Shown in pieces: positions 41,101 through 48,385 of a stretch of DNA of 64,000 bases. The notes under the pieces were generated by a model. It worked only from the letters and a program-made list of their open reading frames with translations. It was not told the DNA's origin and made no database searches. Every line of letters starts with the position of its first letter. The first letter of the stretch is position 1. The translations under genes were made by a program, and so were the position numbers. Source of the stretch: Ostrinia nubilalis (lineage: Eukaryota; Arthropoda; Insecta; Lepidoptera; Crambidae). The DNA lies in contig NC_087100.1 in the NCBI RefSeq assembly GCF_963855985.1, forward strand, positions 345,001 through 409,000, read 5' to 3'.

Positions 41101-44100
41101 AGACTACATCTAATTCACTAAACAAATAACCATAATCTGAAGCTGAATATCGCAATCTCACCAGCAAAGCAAAGCAATAAAACAAACAGAACAATGACAT
41201 GATTTCCCTGCAGAACCGAGCCGTTAGTTCGTCGTTGTTTAGCCGTGTGTATTAATGCCACAGCATTCTGTAATGAAAACATCCATCCCGCTCACAATTA
41301 GAGCGGAGCTATAAATTTGAGCTGAGCGAGCGAGTTGTGCTTGTGACGCATCGATCACCTTTCACTGTGAAAGTAATATCCGTAAGAATCTCGAAGTTAC
41401 AGGAATCATTTATACTAGGTACCTATAGAATCTTCGATCTAGAATTCTAGATAGATATGTGCCATGTTGGGGGACCGTATGAATGAGACACGGGTTGTAG
41501 TTAGTCTCTGATATTAATCTGTTTATTAGTGTGAACTGCGTGACTATTTATACGATATAGATCAAAGGTAAATGACGTCACAGCATCAGCACTATACGTG
41601 ATAAATGTGCTGACACTGTGAACGTGATCAAGATAAGATATGAAGAGATTTAGTATTGTGCATACCGGCACAGTACTCCCCCCCTTTAAATAAGAAAAAA
41701 AAATAATGCGCTAATTACAATAACATACATAAATTATCTACGTTAATACAGGTTCAATGTTCAATCTCTACATACTTACATACAAGAAATAAAAATAATG
41801 TGCTAATTACATAATACAAATTACAATAACTATCTACGTTATACAAATCATGTCGTGAAAATGGGGAAACGTTTATAAAGATGAGATTATAACAAAATAT
41901 AACCACTGGCTTTTTCCTTATCTGGCGTTTTCACAGTCGTGGGTTGCCCTCGCGCAAGCTCGGCTTTACGCGATGGGTGCGCTGTAGTCACAGCGTTCAT
42001 GCCTTGTGTCCTTGCACATTTCATAAGCGTTATCAGCTTCTGAAGACCAAAGGATAGGCGAATTATCATTCTTGAAATATACAAAGTATTCAACTTCGAT
42101 ACGCGGCTGCGTAATTTTCTCAATTCCTTGACTGTGTTTTAATTCATTAATTGCTTTGTATTTATTTCTGCTCTGTTGGGCGATTCCTTGGCTCGTTATC
42201 GGATAACCTAAGAAATATTCGCTCTGGAGGGACTCACATTTTTCTAAATGTTTGTAATCCCAAGTTAAGAGTCAGCGTTTTCTCACCATAAGTGTTTTAT
42301 CTTTGAACCATTCGTGGTATATTATAACATATTGCTCATTTGGCATTGTTGCTTATCACATCATATGTTGCTCCCGTAACGATTAAAAACCTCATACCAC
42401 TTTTTCAGTCGGTAAAAATAAGGCGGTTAGACGGGTAGATAGCACAGAAGCCGTGCTGGCTGTGCGATTTTTAGTTTCCTTGGTTCGTTTGTTTCCAATC
42501 ACATGGTTATTCACATTTTTCTGCATACGTTGATACATATTATAATAACAAAATCTTCTTACTTGACTAGGCGACCTTGGCCTGTAACTGCTGCGTCGCA
42601 AATTTTCACGGTCATGGCACAATTATTATTTCAATTGCACATGTTATAGCTGTGTTAGCACATTTTCCATTGTTTGGTCTTGAATTTTGCTGATGTTGTA
42701 GTTGACTGTTGAACTGCTGAGACTTCATTATTTTTGCATTCTCTAATATTTTATTAGCGATTTGATTCTTTTGAAGTTCCAAGACTGATTCCAGCTACAC
42801 AGACGAGGTTGGTCCTTCCAGAATTCGGGAATACGGATGTGACAGGGGTACTGGCAGCGACTTCTCGTAGTGTTGTCTTGCACGGAGTTGACATGATGAC
42901 GATGATTGATGTTGAAGTGACGTCACGGATTTGCTCTGCTCAATCGGGGTAGCCAATTTGATTCCATGTCAGATGAAAGCTGGCGGAGGCTGATGCTGAA
43001 GATGGTGGTGGGTGATGGAGGTTACGTCTCACATCACGTTGGCTTGGTACGTTGTTCTTCGTCGTCGTTCGTCGGCTTCGTCTTCTTCTTCGACTTCGTC
43101 GGGGTCACCAATTTGTGCCATCTTCGTCCGGTTCGTCGTCGGGGTCACCAATTTGTGGCAACTTCATCGGGATCATCTTCTTCGTCGGGGTCACCAATTT
43201 GTGCCATGTTGGGGGACCGTATGAATGAGACACGGGTTGTAGTTAGTCTCTGATATTAATCTGTTTATTAGTGTGAACTGCGTGACTATTTATACGATAT
43301 AGATCAAAGGTAAATGACGTCACAGCATCAGCACTATACGTGATAAATGTGCTGACACTGTGAACGTGATCAAGATAAGATATGAAGAGATTTAGTATTG
43401 TGCATACCGGCACAGATATTAAAGATGATCAAAGTCTCTTGATTGTCTCGCCTTATCCAACAAATTAATACCACCTTCATTATACAGGATCTTAATGCCT
43501 GAATTTATAATTGTTTTTAGCCCTTTTCTTTTGAGTTTTTTTTTTATCACTAGCATACTTACTCATCATATAAGTGCGTGATGTTTTAATCTTGTACGAG
43601 TACATGGACGTAAGGCCCTTCTACGTAGTGGAGTCTTCTTGACCCCCTTACAAAGTTGTCATATCAGCAGGAAAAGATTGTGTCAACTATTACATTATTA
43701 CAGCAGCGTTAATGAGAGCATTCTGAGCATTAATACGCGTGCAATTAGACCGATGCTATAAATTGAGCTGAGCGAGCTGTGACGTCAGCGGGCGACACAT
43801 TGATCAACTCCCTCTGCTGGCTGCGGAAATTGAGTGACGTGACGTACTAGCGTATTTTAGCTTTGCAGTCAAGATTTTGTCAGGCGTCGACATTTTTGTA
43901 ATCGCAATTCGCAACGGTTATTGGGTAATTTTCGTTTCGAATTTATTTGTTAGTGATCCATAAATTTTAATACGGGCTAATTATACAAGTAGCCCGTATT
44001 GCAAGTACTTAGATAAAAATATGGGCATTGATTGATAAAGATTGACACCCTTTGTACCATGTTTATTGCAAAGCTTTCTATTTCTTGAGGTTTGCAGAAT

Positions 44101-45971
44101 TTCTTTTGTACCGTAAGTTGGAAGTAGACTCAACCGCAGGCAAAGTAAAATTTTGCGTTCCTCCATTTTGTCCATGAAAAAGATAACTTGTTTTATAATC
44201 CCGGCTTCTTGAAAAATCTGACTGCGATATCATAAACAAAATTTCTCGTTACTCCAGCGGTAGAACCTGCCCGGTTTAGGTTTAAATTAACGATAGCAAC
44301 GAATGATTTAATAAAGGAGAGTTTATCGTGAGACGGATAACGGAGACGCAACTTTGCAGATAAATCTCGGCTCGCACCTGGGGCCGAATTACTTGTTGGC
44401 TAGACATTACTTACACTTTAGAATATGGAAAAATGTTTTGCTTTGATGAAAAATGAAGTAGCTTAGCAACCTTAATATTTTTTACCTTTTTAGTAATTTT
44501 CAGATAAGTAAGCCTACTTAGTCAAGTTAGTTATCACATTCTTGGTGTCTATTATTAATTAATGCAGGTTGTTCTTACCTGACTGCTCCAAAAAAATAAG
44601 GGTTAATTATACTTTGTAAAAATGTGGGAAATATGATATTACTATAAGTAGTACGACTACGAGTAAATAATTAGTCAAATATTATTTACCATTAGTCAAA
44701 AGCTAATGTTCATTCAAATATAAAAAGAAGAGAAATAAATTCCAAGCAAATGCTCGAACATCCAACTTCATAAATTCATAGAGAAAATGTAGCCAATAAA
44801 CTTGACTCCCAATGAAAATGATATCTGCCAGCGCACAAAATCTAATAAAAAGTATCAATAGGATAAACTAACGTCGTATATCTAAGTAAAAGAAACTCGA
44901 ACCCTCGCAAACACGAAGTTATTTCCCGATCTTTTAATAAATACATTGGCCAGTCGAAGTTTGCGCATAACTTTTCTCTCGATACGCTTTTCCTAAAACC
45001 ACATGTCACAAAACATGGCTGGCTTTTTGTATGTAAATTATCTTCAGGATATTTTGTTTACTAAGATGCAAAAACTTTTTGGCGACGTTTTATTTTCGTT
45101 TCTCAGAAAAAATGTAATTTTGTCGGACTTAGTCTGACATCTATGTATGCTTTTGAGTAACTTTAGTTTGGCCGTAGCTCAATAGATGGCGTTAGTAGTC
45201 CATCAAAGTGCCAAAATTAGAGTTGAATGGTAACAAAATATTGTGGTATGAATATTAAAATGCCCTGTCTTACCCCCGTTAGTGCATTAGTGAACACGGT
45301 GGGTGTCAGCAGGCAAATTACGGGGACTTCATACTGTGCGCTATTCATTTGCATCAGAAACGGAGAATTTAGGTGCAATCGTGAAGGCGCAATTTTCTTC
45401 CCAGCACTGCGCATAAAGACTGTGGTGGCTTTAACTTTCTAAATGGTTTCTGTTTTACATAATTGCACACTTTTAAATTCTCTTTAATTTATTATTCCTC
45501 GCTTACCTTCAATTGAAAGCATGAAATTAGTTTTTATAACTTGGTTATTACGCTTCTGTTACTATCTGTAACAGCGAGTTATTTTATGCTATGTTTTGGG
45601 TATTTATGTATTTTTTATGCAAAAAATTAACTCCATAATAAATAGTCCAGTGTATTAATACCTCAAATTATGTTATAATATTTCACCTTGCTCCTCATCT
45701 CCCGTATGGTCTAGTGGCTAGGATACCTGGCTTTCACCCAGGAGGCTCGGGTTCGATTCCCGGTACGGGAATACTTTTTGTTTTTATTTTCTTACCTTGC
45801 AATGAGGATAATCTTGTGCGCGTATACTTTTTCTTCCGAAGTCCCAAGAATGAAGACTATATCGGCAGAATCTTGGTCTTCAGATAGTCTCTGCAGGTCT
45901 CGAAGGAGACCAGGGAGACCGGCTCGTTCAACAGAAGCGGCGCAGCACGCCCCAGGCACCCTGTTTGCCAT
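16304..45971 (-). CDS. gprs: BTB-BACK-TLDc protein gene (serine-enriched protein-like), 10 coding exons, complete
   Basis: Ten exons join into a 484-residue reading frame: 45796-45971, 24147-24303, 23489-23651, 21756-21889, 21261-21420, 20690-20819, 20308-20385, 19535-19652, 17865-18028 and 16304-16478. Every intron is GT-AG and every phase agrees. A BTB/POZ domain covers about residues 33-140 ([23 protein letters not shown]), a BACK domain about 150-265 ([20 protein letters not shown]), and a TLDc domain about 308-484 ([35 protein letters not shown] near the end). BTB-BACK proteins often act as cullin-3 adaptors, and TLDc domains are linked to oxidative-stress resistance and V-ATPase binding; the role of this protein is not shown by the sequence. 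The ATG at 45971 is the first in frame after an upstream TAA and has a good context (GCGATGG). The gprs name is from memory. No serine-rich stretch is present in these exons, so further alternative exons may exist. Confidence 0.93.
16687..16800 (-). mobile_element. degenerate RTE 3' fragment
   Basis: AATGTCCACTGCTGAACATA and the bases after it are the reverse of an RTE end, heavily mutated. It lies in intron 9. Confidence 0.6.
17044..17159. mobile_element. palindromic MITE, TGCCCGTTTTCACCATCAAT family
   Basis: Inverted arms of about 45 bases, flanked by TAA on both sides (17041-17043 and 17160-17162). A 3-base duplication would fit PIF/Harbinger-type MITEs. It lies in intron 9. Confidence 0.9.
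17165..17488 (+). mobile_element. tRNA-derived SINE
   Basis: A tRNA-like head (A-box GTGGTCTAGTGG, B-box GGTTCGATTCC) is followed by about 250 bases of body and a run of A. The 3' part has CTTACCATCAGGTGAGATACAGG, common at lepidopteran SINE and LINE ends; the quoted string is split here only to show its core, CATCAGGTGAG. The cloverleaf has an apparent CAG anticodon, no long variable arm and several weak pairs, so it is not a working tRNA-Leu. It lies in intron 9 next to a MITE. Confidence 0.85.
17865..18028 (-). CDS. gprs: coding exon 9 (TLDc)
   Basis: Encodes residues 373-426, with GEVIGGFC, a Gly-rich loop ([11 protein letters not shown]) and [12 protein letters not shown]. The acceptor TATAG|TTA has a weak pyrimidine tract and sits 14 bases from a MITE end. 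The donor is GA|GTGAGT. The last 40 or so bases and the donor recur four times in intron 9. Confidence 0.9.
18042..18720. mobile_element. long-TIR MITE, split by a LINE tail
   Basis: Starts TACAGAGTGGAATTTAGTAA and ends in the reverse of TACAGGGTGGAATTTTGTAA. The arms pair over more than 100 bases (TAGATAGAAAATTT...). TA flanks both ends, fitting a Tc1/mariner-type MITE. It lies in intron 8; its left end is 14 bases from the exon 9 acceptor. Confidence 0.85.
18101..18254 (-). mobile_element. LINE 3' tail inserted in the MITE
   Basis: Reverse of the (TTTGAC)n LINE tail at 27125. About 40 bases of the MITE (from ATGCCACCTGGAGGGAAAGT) are duplicated around it, at 18061-18100 and 18255-18298. 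Confidence 0.8.
19146..19305. mobile_element. degenerate MITE, ATGAGGGCTATCG family
   Basis: Contains GGAGGCTATCGTTTAAGCGT, CACCAGTTGGCG and GAGTAAGGTCCTTG in the order of the element at 13791. It lies in intron 8. Confidence 0.6.
19317..19460. mobile_element. palindromic MITE with CGAATCGTTTGCGTATTCGA arms
   Basis: About 35 paired bases at each end, in intron 8 upstream of exon 9 in gene order. Confidence 0.8.
19535..19652 (-). CDS. gprs: coding exon 8 (TLDc)
   Basis: Encodes residues 334-372, [20 protein letters not shown] then [17 protein letters not shown], the typical first half of a TLDc fold. The acceptor is GTTTCCAG|GTG and the donor CAG|GTAAAC. Confidence 0.93.
19889..20131 (-). 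mobile_element. Lep1-like Helitron, near complete
   Basis: On the minus strand it runs from ACTAATATTATAAATGCGAA through a (CTGT)n tract to GGGCGGAAAGCTAGT. It lies in intron 7 of the main gene. Confidence 0.85.
20068..20105. repeat. (GACA)n microsatellite within the Helitron
   Basis: About nine tandem units. The tract is longer than in the copy at 11385. Confidence 0.9.
20134..20220. mobile_element. small palindromic MITE
   Basis: GACGGGATTGCTACCATGTA and the bases around it pair with the other end over about 30 bases. It touches the Helitron end at 20130 in intron 7. Confidence 0.8.
20308..20385 (-). CDS. gprs: coding exon 7 (start of TLDc)
   Basis: Encodes residues 308-332, [20 protein letters not shown] and five more. 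The acceptor is AAATTGCAG|TCT and the donor ACTG|GTGAGT. It has 78 bases and would be missed by length-based gene finders. Confidence 0.91.
20564..20662 (-). mobile_element. RTE 3' fragment
   Basis: (ATC)n then CAGCCATAGGACGTCCACTG. TATTTA on both sides may be the duplication. It lies in intron 6 close to exon 6. Confidence 0.8.
20690..20819 (-). CDS. gprs: coding exon 6
   Basis: Encodes residues 265-306: [20 protein letters not shown], then a Pro/Arg-rich linker ending DKRTQP. The acceptor is CTCCGCAG|ACA and the donor CACG|GTAAGA. An RTE LINE remnant ends about 30 bases past the donor. Confidence 0.92.
20955..21115 (-). mobile_element. RTE 3' fragment, old
   Basis: CAAACGTCCACTGTTGAACA, CCTGCATCCAGCGCCTTCCT and CACCTTGTGGATC match RTE ends with many changes. 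It lies in intron 5. Confidence 0.75.
21261..21420 (-). CDS. gprs: coding exon 5 (BACK)
   Basis: Encodes residues 211-263: [17 protein letters not shown], then [16 protein letters not shown] and HVRLLLI. The acceptor is TGTCTAG|CTA and the donor ATCG|GTAACT. The exon is strongly GC-rich against an AT-rich intron background. Confidence 0.93.
21756..21889 (-). CDS. gprs: coding exon 4 (BACK)
   Basis: Encodes residues 167-210, with the BACK signature [20 protein letters not shown] followed by [17 protein letters not shown]. The acceptor is ATTTCAG|GAG and the donor TTT|GTAAGT. Confidence 0.94.
22576..22581 (-). terminator. candidate poly(A) signal for SmE
   Basis: ATTAAA on the minus strand, about 100 bases past the SmE stop. 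No AATAAA lies nearer, so this variant is the best candidate. Confidence 0.4.
22681..22968 (-). CDS. SNRPE: small nuclear ribonucleoprotein Sm E, complete, intronless
   Basis: This is a 95-residue Sm protein, close to the 92 residues of human SmE. SmE joins SmF and SmG and then the other Sm proteins in the ring on U1, U2, U4 and U5 snRNA, so it is needed for splicing. The Sm1 motif spans about residues 28-62 ([29 protein letters not shown]) and Sm2 about 70-90 ([18 protein letters not shown]). The start [20 protein letters not shown] is the conserved SmE N-terminus, and the stop is TGA. The gene lies whole inside intron 3 of the BTB-BACK-TLDc gene on the same strand. No premature stop or frameshift is seen. 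It may be an old retrocopy that took over, or the only locus; this cannot be told from the window. Confidence 0.97.
   Translation of the reverse strand: MAYKGPPKVQKVMVQPINLIFRYLQNRSRVQIWLYENVNLRIEGHIVGFDEYMNIVLDEAEEVHMKTKNRKPIGRIMMKGDNITLIQNVNPNAST
23078..23089 (+). promoter_or_regulatory. YY1/Pho-like site upstream of SmE
   Basis: CAAGATGGCGGC matches the YY1/Pleiohomeotic consensus and lies about 110 bases upstream of the SmE start codon. Such sites near the start are common in housekeeping genes. Its use here is inferred. Confidence 0.5.
23380..23451 (-). tRNA. tRNA-Gly (TCC)
   Basis: The 72-base cloverleaf has a fully paired acceptor stem (GCGATGG with CCATCGC), A-box TGGTGTAATGGTC, anticodon loop CTTCCAA giving TCC, and B-box GGTTCGATTCC. 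The discriminator base is A. It lies in intron 3 of the BTB-BACK-TLDc gene on the same strand, 37 bases past the exon 3 donor. A short T-run follows. Confidence 0.95.
23489..23651 (-). CDS. gprs: coding exon 3 (end of BTB, linker)
   Basis: Encodes residues 112-165, including [20 protein letters not shown] and LRAACEDHV. The acceptor is TTTTTGGCAG|CTA and the donor CCAG|GTAATC, phase 1. A tRNA-Gly gene lies only 37 bases past this donor, inside intron 3. Confidence 0.94.
24147..24303 (-). CDS. gprs: coding exon 2 (BTB)
   Basis: Encodes residues 60-111, from [17 protein letters not shown] to FIQYVYTGK. The acceptor is TTGTTCCAG|A, completing an Arg codon with exon 1. The donor is AAG|GTTTGT, ending in phase 0. 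Confidence 0.93.
26243..26640 (+). mobile_element. LINE-A-related C-terminal fragment
   Basis: The frame holds [19 protein letters not shown] and [16 protein letters not shown], similar to the LINE-A end but more diverged. It is 5' truncated. Confidence 0.75.
27125..27345 (+). mobile_element. LINE 3' tail
   Basis: Has GACTGAGTTTGTTGCGGCGC and a (TTTGAC)n tail. It matches the minus-strand fragment at 18101-18254. It may be the end of the copy at 26243 after an insertion. Confidence 0.7.
27611..27676. mobile_element. small palindrome, MITE-like
   Basis: AACAACCTACAACATTATAC pairs with its reverse; the arms are about 31 bases and the loop is nearly absent. It lies in intron 1. Confidence 0.7.
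27683..28001. mobile_element. MITE related to the one at 6644
   Basis: The ends contain TAGTCCGTCA and TGACGGACTAATTAAAACTC in inverted orientation. A TGACGTCA-rich GC core is present in both. It lies in intron 1. Confidence 0.6.
28432..28497 (+). mobile_element. SINE 3'-tail fragment
   Basis: CTCACTTAACACCAGGTGCG followed by a run of A matches the 3' end of the SINE at 17165. No head is seen. Confidence 0.6.
30065..30172 (-). mobile_element. LINE 3' fragment of another RTE-like family
   Basis: (ATC)n then CAGTCCACAGCTGGACTATG and GTGGAGGGTTTTTTC. It lies in intron 1. Confidence 0.55.
30230..30460. promoter_or_regulatory. candidate enhancer in intron 1
   Basis: A GC-rich patch with clustered homeodomain-type cores (TTAATGAATTAG, GTAATTAAG, CTTAATTAC) and ACGTCACTGACGTC. 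The function is inferred only from motif density. Confidence 0.3.
30725..30805 (-). mobile_element. SINE/LINE 3'-tail fragment
   Basis: T-run then GGGACAGGAGGCAAACTAGC and ATCGCCTGATGATAAGTG, the same tail as at 7464. It lies in intron 1. Confidence 0.6.
31707..32340. mobile_element. TIR element with 4-base GACT duplication
   Basis: Perfect 28-base inverted ends starting CGGCTGAACCATTTAAGAAC, flanked by GACT (31703-31706 and 32341-32344). The motif AACCTAGTAAG recurs inside in both orientations, including a hairpin at 31909-31967. No coding region. The 4-base duplication is unusual and might fit Sola-type elements. It lies in intron 1. Confidence 0.88.
33690..34560 (+). mobile_element. LINE-A 3' copy, split by an RTE fragment
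   Basis: Matches the LINE-A C-terminus and tail (TTACCACAAACTGTTGTAGA; GAGTTTCTTGCGCTGCTTCT) with small differences. It is 5' truncated and cut by the insertion at 33841-34333. Confidence 0.88.
33841..34333 (-). mobile_element. RTE-type LINE 3' fragment
   Basis: The minus-strand frame reads [17 protein letters not shown] through [19 protein letters not shown] to QQWTSCG, and the tail is (ATG)n. It is flanked by the 12-base duplication GCGTTACTGCCT (33829-33840 and 34334-34345). Confidence 0.93.
36379..36488. mobile_element. palindromic MITE, TGCCCGTTTTCACCATCAAT family
   Basis: Both ends are inverted copies of TGCCCGTTTTCACCATCAAT followed by more paired sequence. The same family is at 17044-17159. 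Confidence 0.88.
36489..37102 (+). mobile_element. LINE-A reverse transcriptase fragment, first part
   Basis: A non-LTR reverse transcriptase frame with [20 protein letters not shown] and FADDTSLI, the catalytic B/C blocks. The 5' end is missing and begins next to a MITE. The frame is cut by an insertion at 37103 and continues at 39177 in the same frame. The family resembles jockey/CR1-type LINEs of Lepidoptera. Confidence 0.9.
37300..38608. mobile_element. TIR DNA transposon with TTTCGG repeats, non-autonomous
   Basis: Ends are perfect 15-base inverted repeats, TAGTGTCCGACCGAA. About 130 bases inside the left end and 90 inside the right end are crowded with TTTCGG/CCGAAA motifs. The duplication may be TA. 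No transposase frame is present. Subterminal repeats of this kind are common in hAT elements, but no 8-base duplication was found. Confidence 0.8.
37462..37927 (+). mobile_element. RTE-type LINE 3' fragment nested in the TIR element
   Basis: Encodes the usual lepidopteran RTE C-terminus ([43 protein letters not shown]). It is 5' truncated and ends in a (CGA)n-like tail. ACAATGT on both sides may be the target duplication. Confidence 0.88.
39177..39830 (+). mobile_element. LINE-A, C-terminal part and 3' tail
   Basis: Continues the frame from 37102 and reads [32 protein letters not shown] and so on to a stop at 39583. The 3' tail has GACTGAGTTTCTTGCGCTGC and ends in AATAAATGAATTTT. The same tail occurs at 3785, 34400 and 51027. 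Confidence 0.9.
41458..41672 (-). repeat. 3' LTR of the LTR element
   Basis: Looks identical to the repeat at 43200-43414 and is preceded, in the element's direction, by the polypurine tract. Confidence 0.92.
41673..41690 (-). other. polypurine tract of the LTR element
   Basis: On the minus strand this reads TTTAAAGGGGGGGAGTAC and abuts the 3' LTR, the expected place for the plus-strand primer. Confidence 0.8.
43097..43206 (-). repeat. three copies of the LTR/primer-site junction
   Basis: A 24-base unit that spans the end of the LTR and the primer site occurs at 43097-43120, 43137-43160 and 43183-43206. Only the last is the true junction. A weaker fourth copy is near 42945. Confidence 0.85.
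43200..43414 (-). repeat. 5' LTR of the LTR element
   Basis: 215 bases with TG...CA ends. In the element's direction this is the upstream LTR, next to the presumed primer-binding site. Confidence 0.92.
45700..45771 (+). tRNA. tRNA-Glu (TTC)
   Basis: The acceptor stem TCCCGTA pairs with TACGGGA. The anticodon stem CCTGG/CCAGG holds loop CTTTCAC with anticodon TTC, and the B-box is GGTTCGATTCC. A T5 run begins three bases after the end and would stop pol III. The gene lies in intron 1 of the main gene, on the opposite strand, 24 bases from the exon 1 donor. Confidence 0.96.
45796..45971 (-). CDS. gprs: coding exon 1 (start codon, start of BTB)
   Basis: Encodes residues 1-58 plus two bases of codon 59. 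It begins [10 protein letters not shown] and reaches the conserved BTB core [10 protein letters not shown] and [10 protein letters not shown]. The donor is AAG|GTAAGA. An in-frame GTG lies five codons upstream and a TAA further up, so the ATG is the likely start. The exon is GC-richer than its surroundings. Confidence 0.92.
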
Positions 45972-46483
45972 CGCGGCTCCCAACACTTGCTTTTTACGAA
46001 AAATCGTGAACGCCTTTTACACCACAGTTAAAATAACCTCCTAACCTAATTCAACCGCAAAATAACACTTGAACTAACACAAACACTAACATAACATAAC
46101 ACACTTAATGTTTTTTATTCAAATAACTCGGTGTTATCGTTAAAATCACTAACAAACCGATTGTTTACTTGAGAAACGAATGTTTTGCTCCGGAGTTACT
46201 TGTCAACATAACCTTAATCGCATAACTCAGCTTCCAGTAGAAATAACTTGAACTACGCTCTCAGTTCGTTATCCAGCTACGTTCTGTGTCGTGGAATGTT
46301 CATAAAAACTTCGACACAGTGCGACACAAAGCGAACCTTAGTTCTCGAAGCTTGCCCATACAAGCCACTAAACTGGTTTTCGTTTTGCTCAGGTAAAGCT
46401 GCTCTATTCATATCTCCTTCCTTGTCATTTGCGTGTGATACAGAATGAAGTTAGCGTTTTTTATTTTCGCACCGGCAACCATC

Positions 46484-46503
46484 GCCTCCGTGGCGCAATC
46501 GGC

Positions 46504-46540
<37 letters not shown>

Positions 46541-46557
46541 GAGCCCACCCGGGGGCG
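46484..46557 (+). tRNA. tRNA-Asn (GTT)
   Basis: The 74-base gene has acceptor GCCTCCG paired with CGGGGGC (one G-T pair), anticodon loop CTGTTAA giving GTT, and B-box GGTTCGAGCCC. A T6 run follows within a few bases. It lies about 510 bases upstream of the start codon of the main gene, on the opposite strand. Confidence 0.96.
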
Positions 46558-48385
46558 CAATTTTTTATAATTTTTAACAATTTACTTGAATTCTTCATGT
46601 TTTGAGTAAAGATTTTAGTTTATTCAATTTCGTTATGTAGTTTTATTAGGCAGGTTTATCTAAAAACAATTTTTGTATACTTCGTCTGATTCTTCATGTT
46701 TTTATGTAAAAAATTGGATAAAATATGTTAGGTCTAAGTTCTAACTAAGTATAGAATTTAACAAACTTCACGTACATTTAATTTGATTAAACATTAATTA
46801 ATCTGCATGTAGTCACGATAAAAAATATTTTTTAAAACATACTTTTGTGCTTTCAAATAAAATTCTGCCAACCCTGAAAATGAAAAGCCTTTAGCATCAT
46901 GAAGCGGATGCCGAACTGCAAACTGAAGGCTGGGTGTAGATAGTGACAGCGGCTCCCATACTTGCCGCTGTCATCGCTATCTGACAGATAGGAAATTGCA
47001 GCCCGTCGCGTGCACCCGAGGCCGAAACTTCCTCACACACGCTTTTGAAACCGTTTAAAAGTTGTGGGAGTGGAAGAGTTCTAATTTCGAATGTGTAGCT
47101 GGCCGAATACAATGGATCGTAAAAAAGAAAGAACACCATTTTGATTTTCCCACCATAAAACAGTTTTATGCTGTGATAACTGTTTATAATTTTTAACACA
47201 ATACATAAACTTGTAGAGTGATAAAAACTATGTGGATGGACGGGAATAATCTGTCTGTCCGAAACTTCTTTTTATTTATTTTTTTTATTTATAGAAACCA
47301 ACGGCATCATTAGTATTTTGAGATTTACTTCTTTTAAGACCTACTTACTTGAAAATTATGGAAAATGGTTATTTTGATGACTGAAAAATCATGTATACCA
47401 GCAGTATTTGTGGTGAAAACATATTAATATCCTGAAATGTAAGCAGATAATTATGTTTTCGAAACCTCATAAAGTGGAATTAAAAGAGATTAGAACAACA
47501 CCAAATGGTTTTCAAACAAAATACTCACTATATTGCGTTTGGCATGTAAGCAGGTAATGTTTTCAAAACATAATTTGAGTAAAGAGATTAAAACAGCAAT
47601 TGGATTTCAAAATACTAGAAGTTATTGCGTTTGGCACGGTTTACATCGGACGTACTCAGACACAAATATTGAAAAAACCCATTCCACATAGAAGCGGGCT
47701 TCATAACTCCAGCGGCTATTTGTACAGATGCCGTTCATCCAACGGGCCGCGGACGGATATATTGGCGTCTGGTTTCTTTGCCCGTCACCATAGATTAGTG
47801 CCTCACTAAATACCGATAAAGTAAGAGTGCCCTCTGTGTATAATAATTCCGTCAGTTTGTTTTTATTTCTGTCCGGAGCGAGCGCGGAACGGCCCCGCTG
47901 ACAACGTAATTGGTTCCTCTTTGATTTTAGTTACTAGTTTTATTCGGTCTTTGTTATTGTATGTCAAGGTTAATGCACACTTACGGGTTTATGCTGATTA
48001 TAATGTAGGGATGTCAGTGGGCCCTTTGCCTTTTAGGAGTATCGATTAACCCAATCCCTTTGTTAGAAGAAACGGCGTCTATAGACTGTAGTCATGCTCA
48101 TCTAGATAAGACCCTATCAGTAGTCATGTTCATATTATAGATCAGAAAGCCTATCTACAGATAGAGGGGGCTTAATTATTTAAACATTATAATAACACTT
48201 TATAAATGTTAAGCCTAACTTGTTAACTAGGTAGTTTAAACCAGTTTAAACATGTCCGTCCTATTAAGACCGATGTCATTATTTTTAAGGTAATTGTTCG
48301 TATTGGCCGCTGCGATACAAGCTTTCCTGCTTAGTGCAGAGACCGCCAGAATAATTTGTACAATGTGACATCTATTAGTAATAAA

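Larger units (their letters stand above)
41458..43414 (-). mobile_element. non-autonomous LTR retrotransposon, young
   Basis: Two 215-base direct repeats (41458-41672 and 43200-43414) look identical base for base. Each starts TGTGCC and ends GGCACA. A 4-base duplication GATA flanks the element (41454-41457 and 43415-43418). On the minus strand the order is 5' LTR, a presumed primer site TTGGTGACCCCGACGAAG, about 1.5 kb with no recognisable gag or pol frame, a polypurine tract, then the 3' LTR. The minus-strand LTR contains TATAAATAG and AATAAA. The 4-base duplication fits Ty3/gypsy-like integration, but the lineage cannot be fixed without coding sequence. It lies in intron 1 of the main gene. 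Confidence 0.93.
41255..43815. repeat. diverged direct repeat on both sides of the LTR element
   Basis: About 110 bases at 41255-41375 and 43700-43815 share AGCATTCTG, CAATTAGA, GCTATAAATT and GAGCTGAGCGAGC in order. Without the LTR element they would be about 480 bases apart. Confidence 0.6.
24304..45795 (-). other. intron 1 of the main gene
   Basis: About 21.5 kb. It holds the nested LINEs at 36.5-39.8 kb, the LTR element at 41.5-43.4 kb, the GACT-flanked TIR element, MITEs, and tRNA-Glu near its upstream end. Stretches at 24.4-26.2, 28.5-30.0, 34.6-36.3, 39.9-41.2 and 43.9-45.7 kb show no gene or clear transposon. GC-rich patches at 29690-29760, 33490-33600 and 36010-36120 may be regulatory. 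Confidence 0.8.

Noticed and set aside
43036..43200. Ser-rich coding frames
   Set aside because: They come from the TCG/TTC-rich repeats inside the LTR element, in the wrong direction for it.
45972..45986. Start of the main protein at the GTG at 45986
   Set aside because: GTG is not a normal start in animal nuclear genes. The in-frame ATG at 45971 has a good context.
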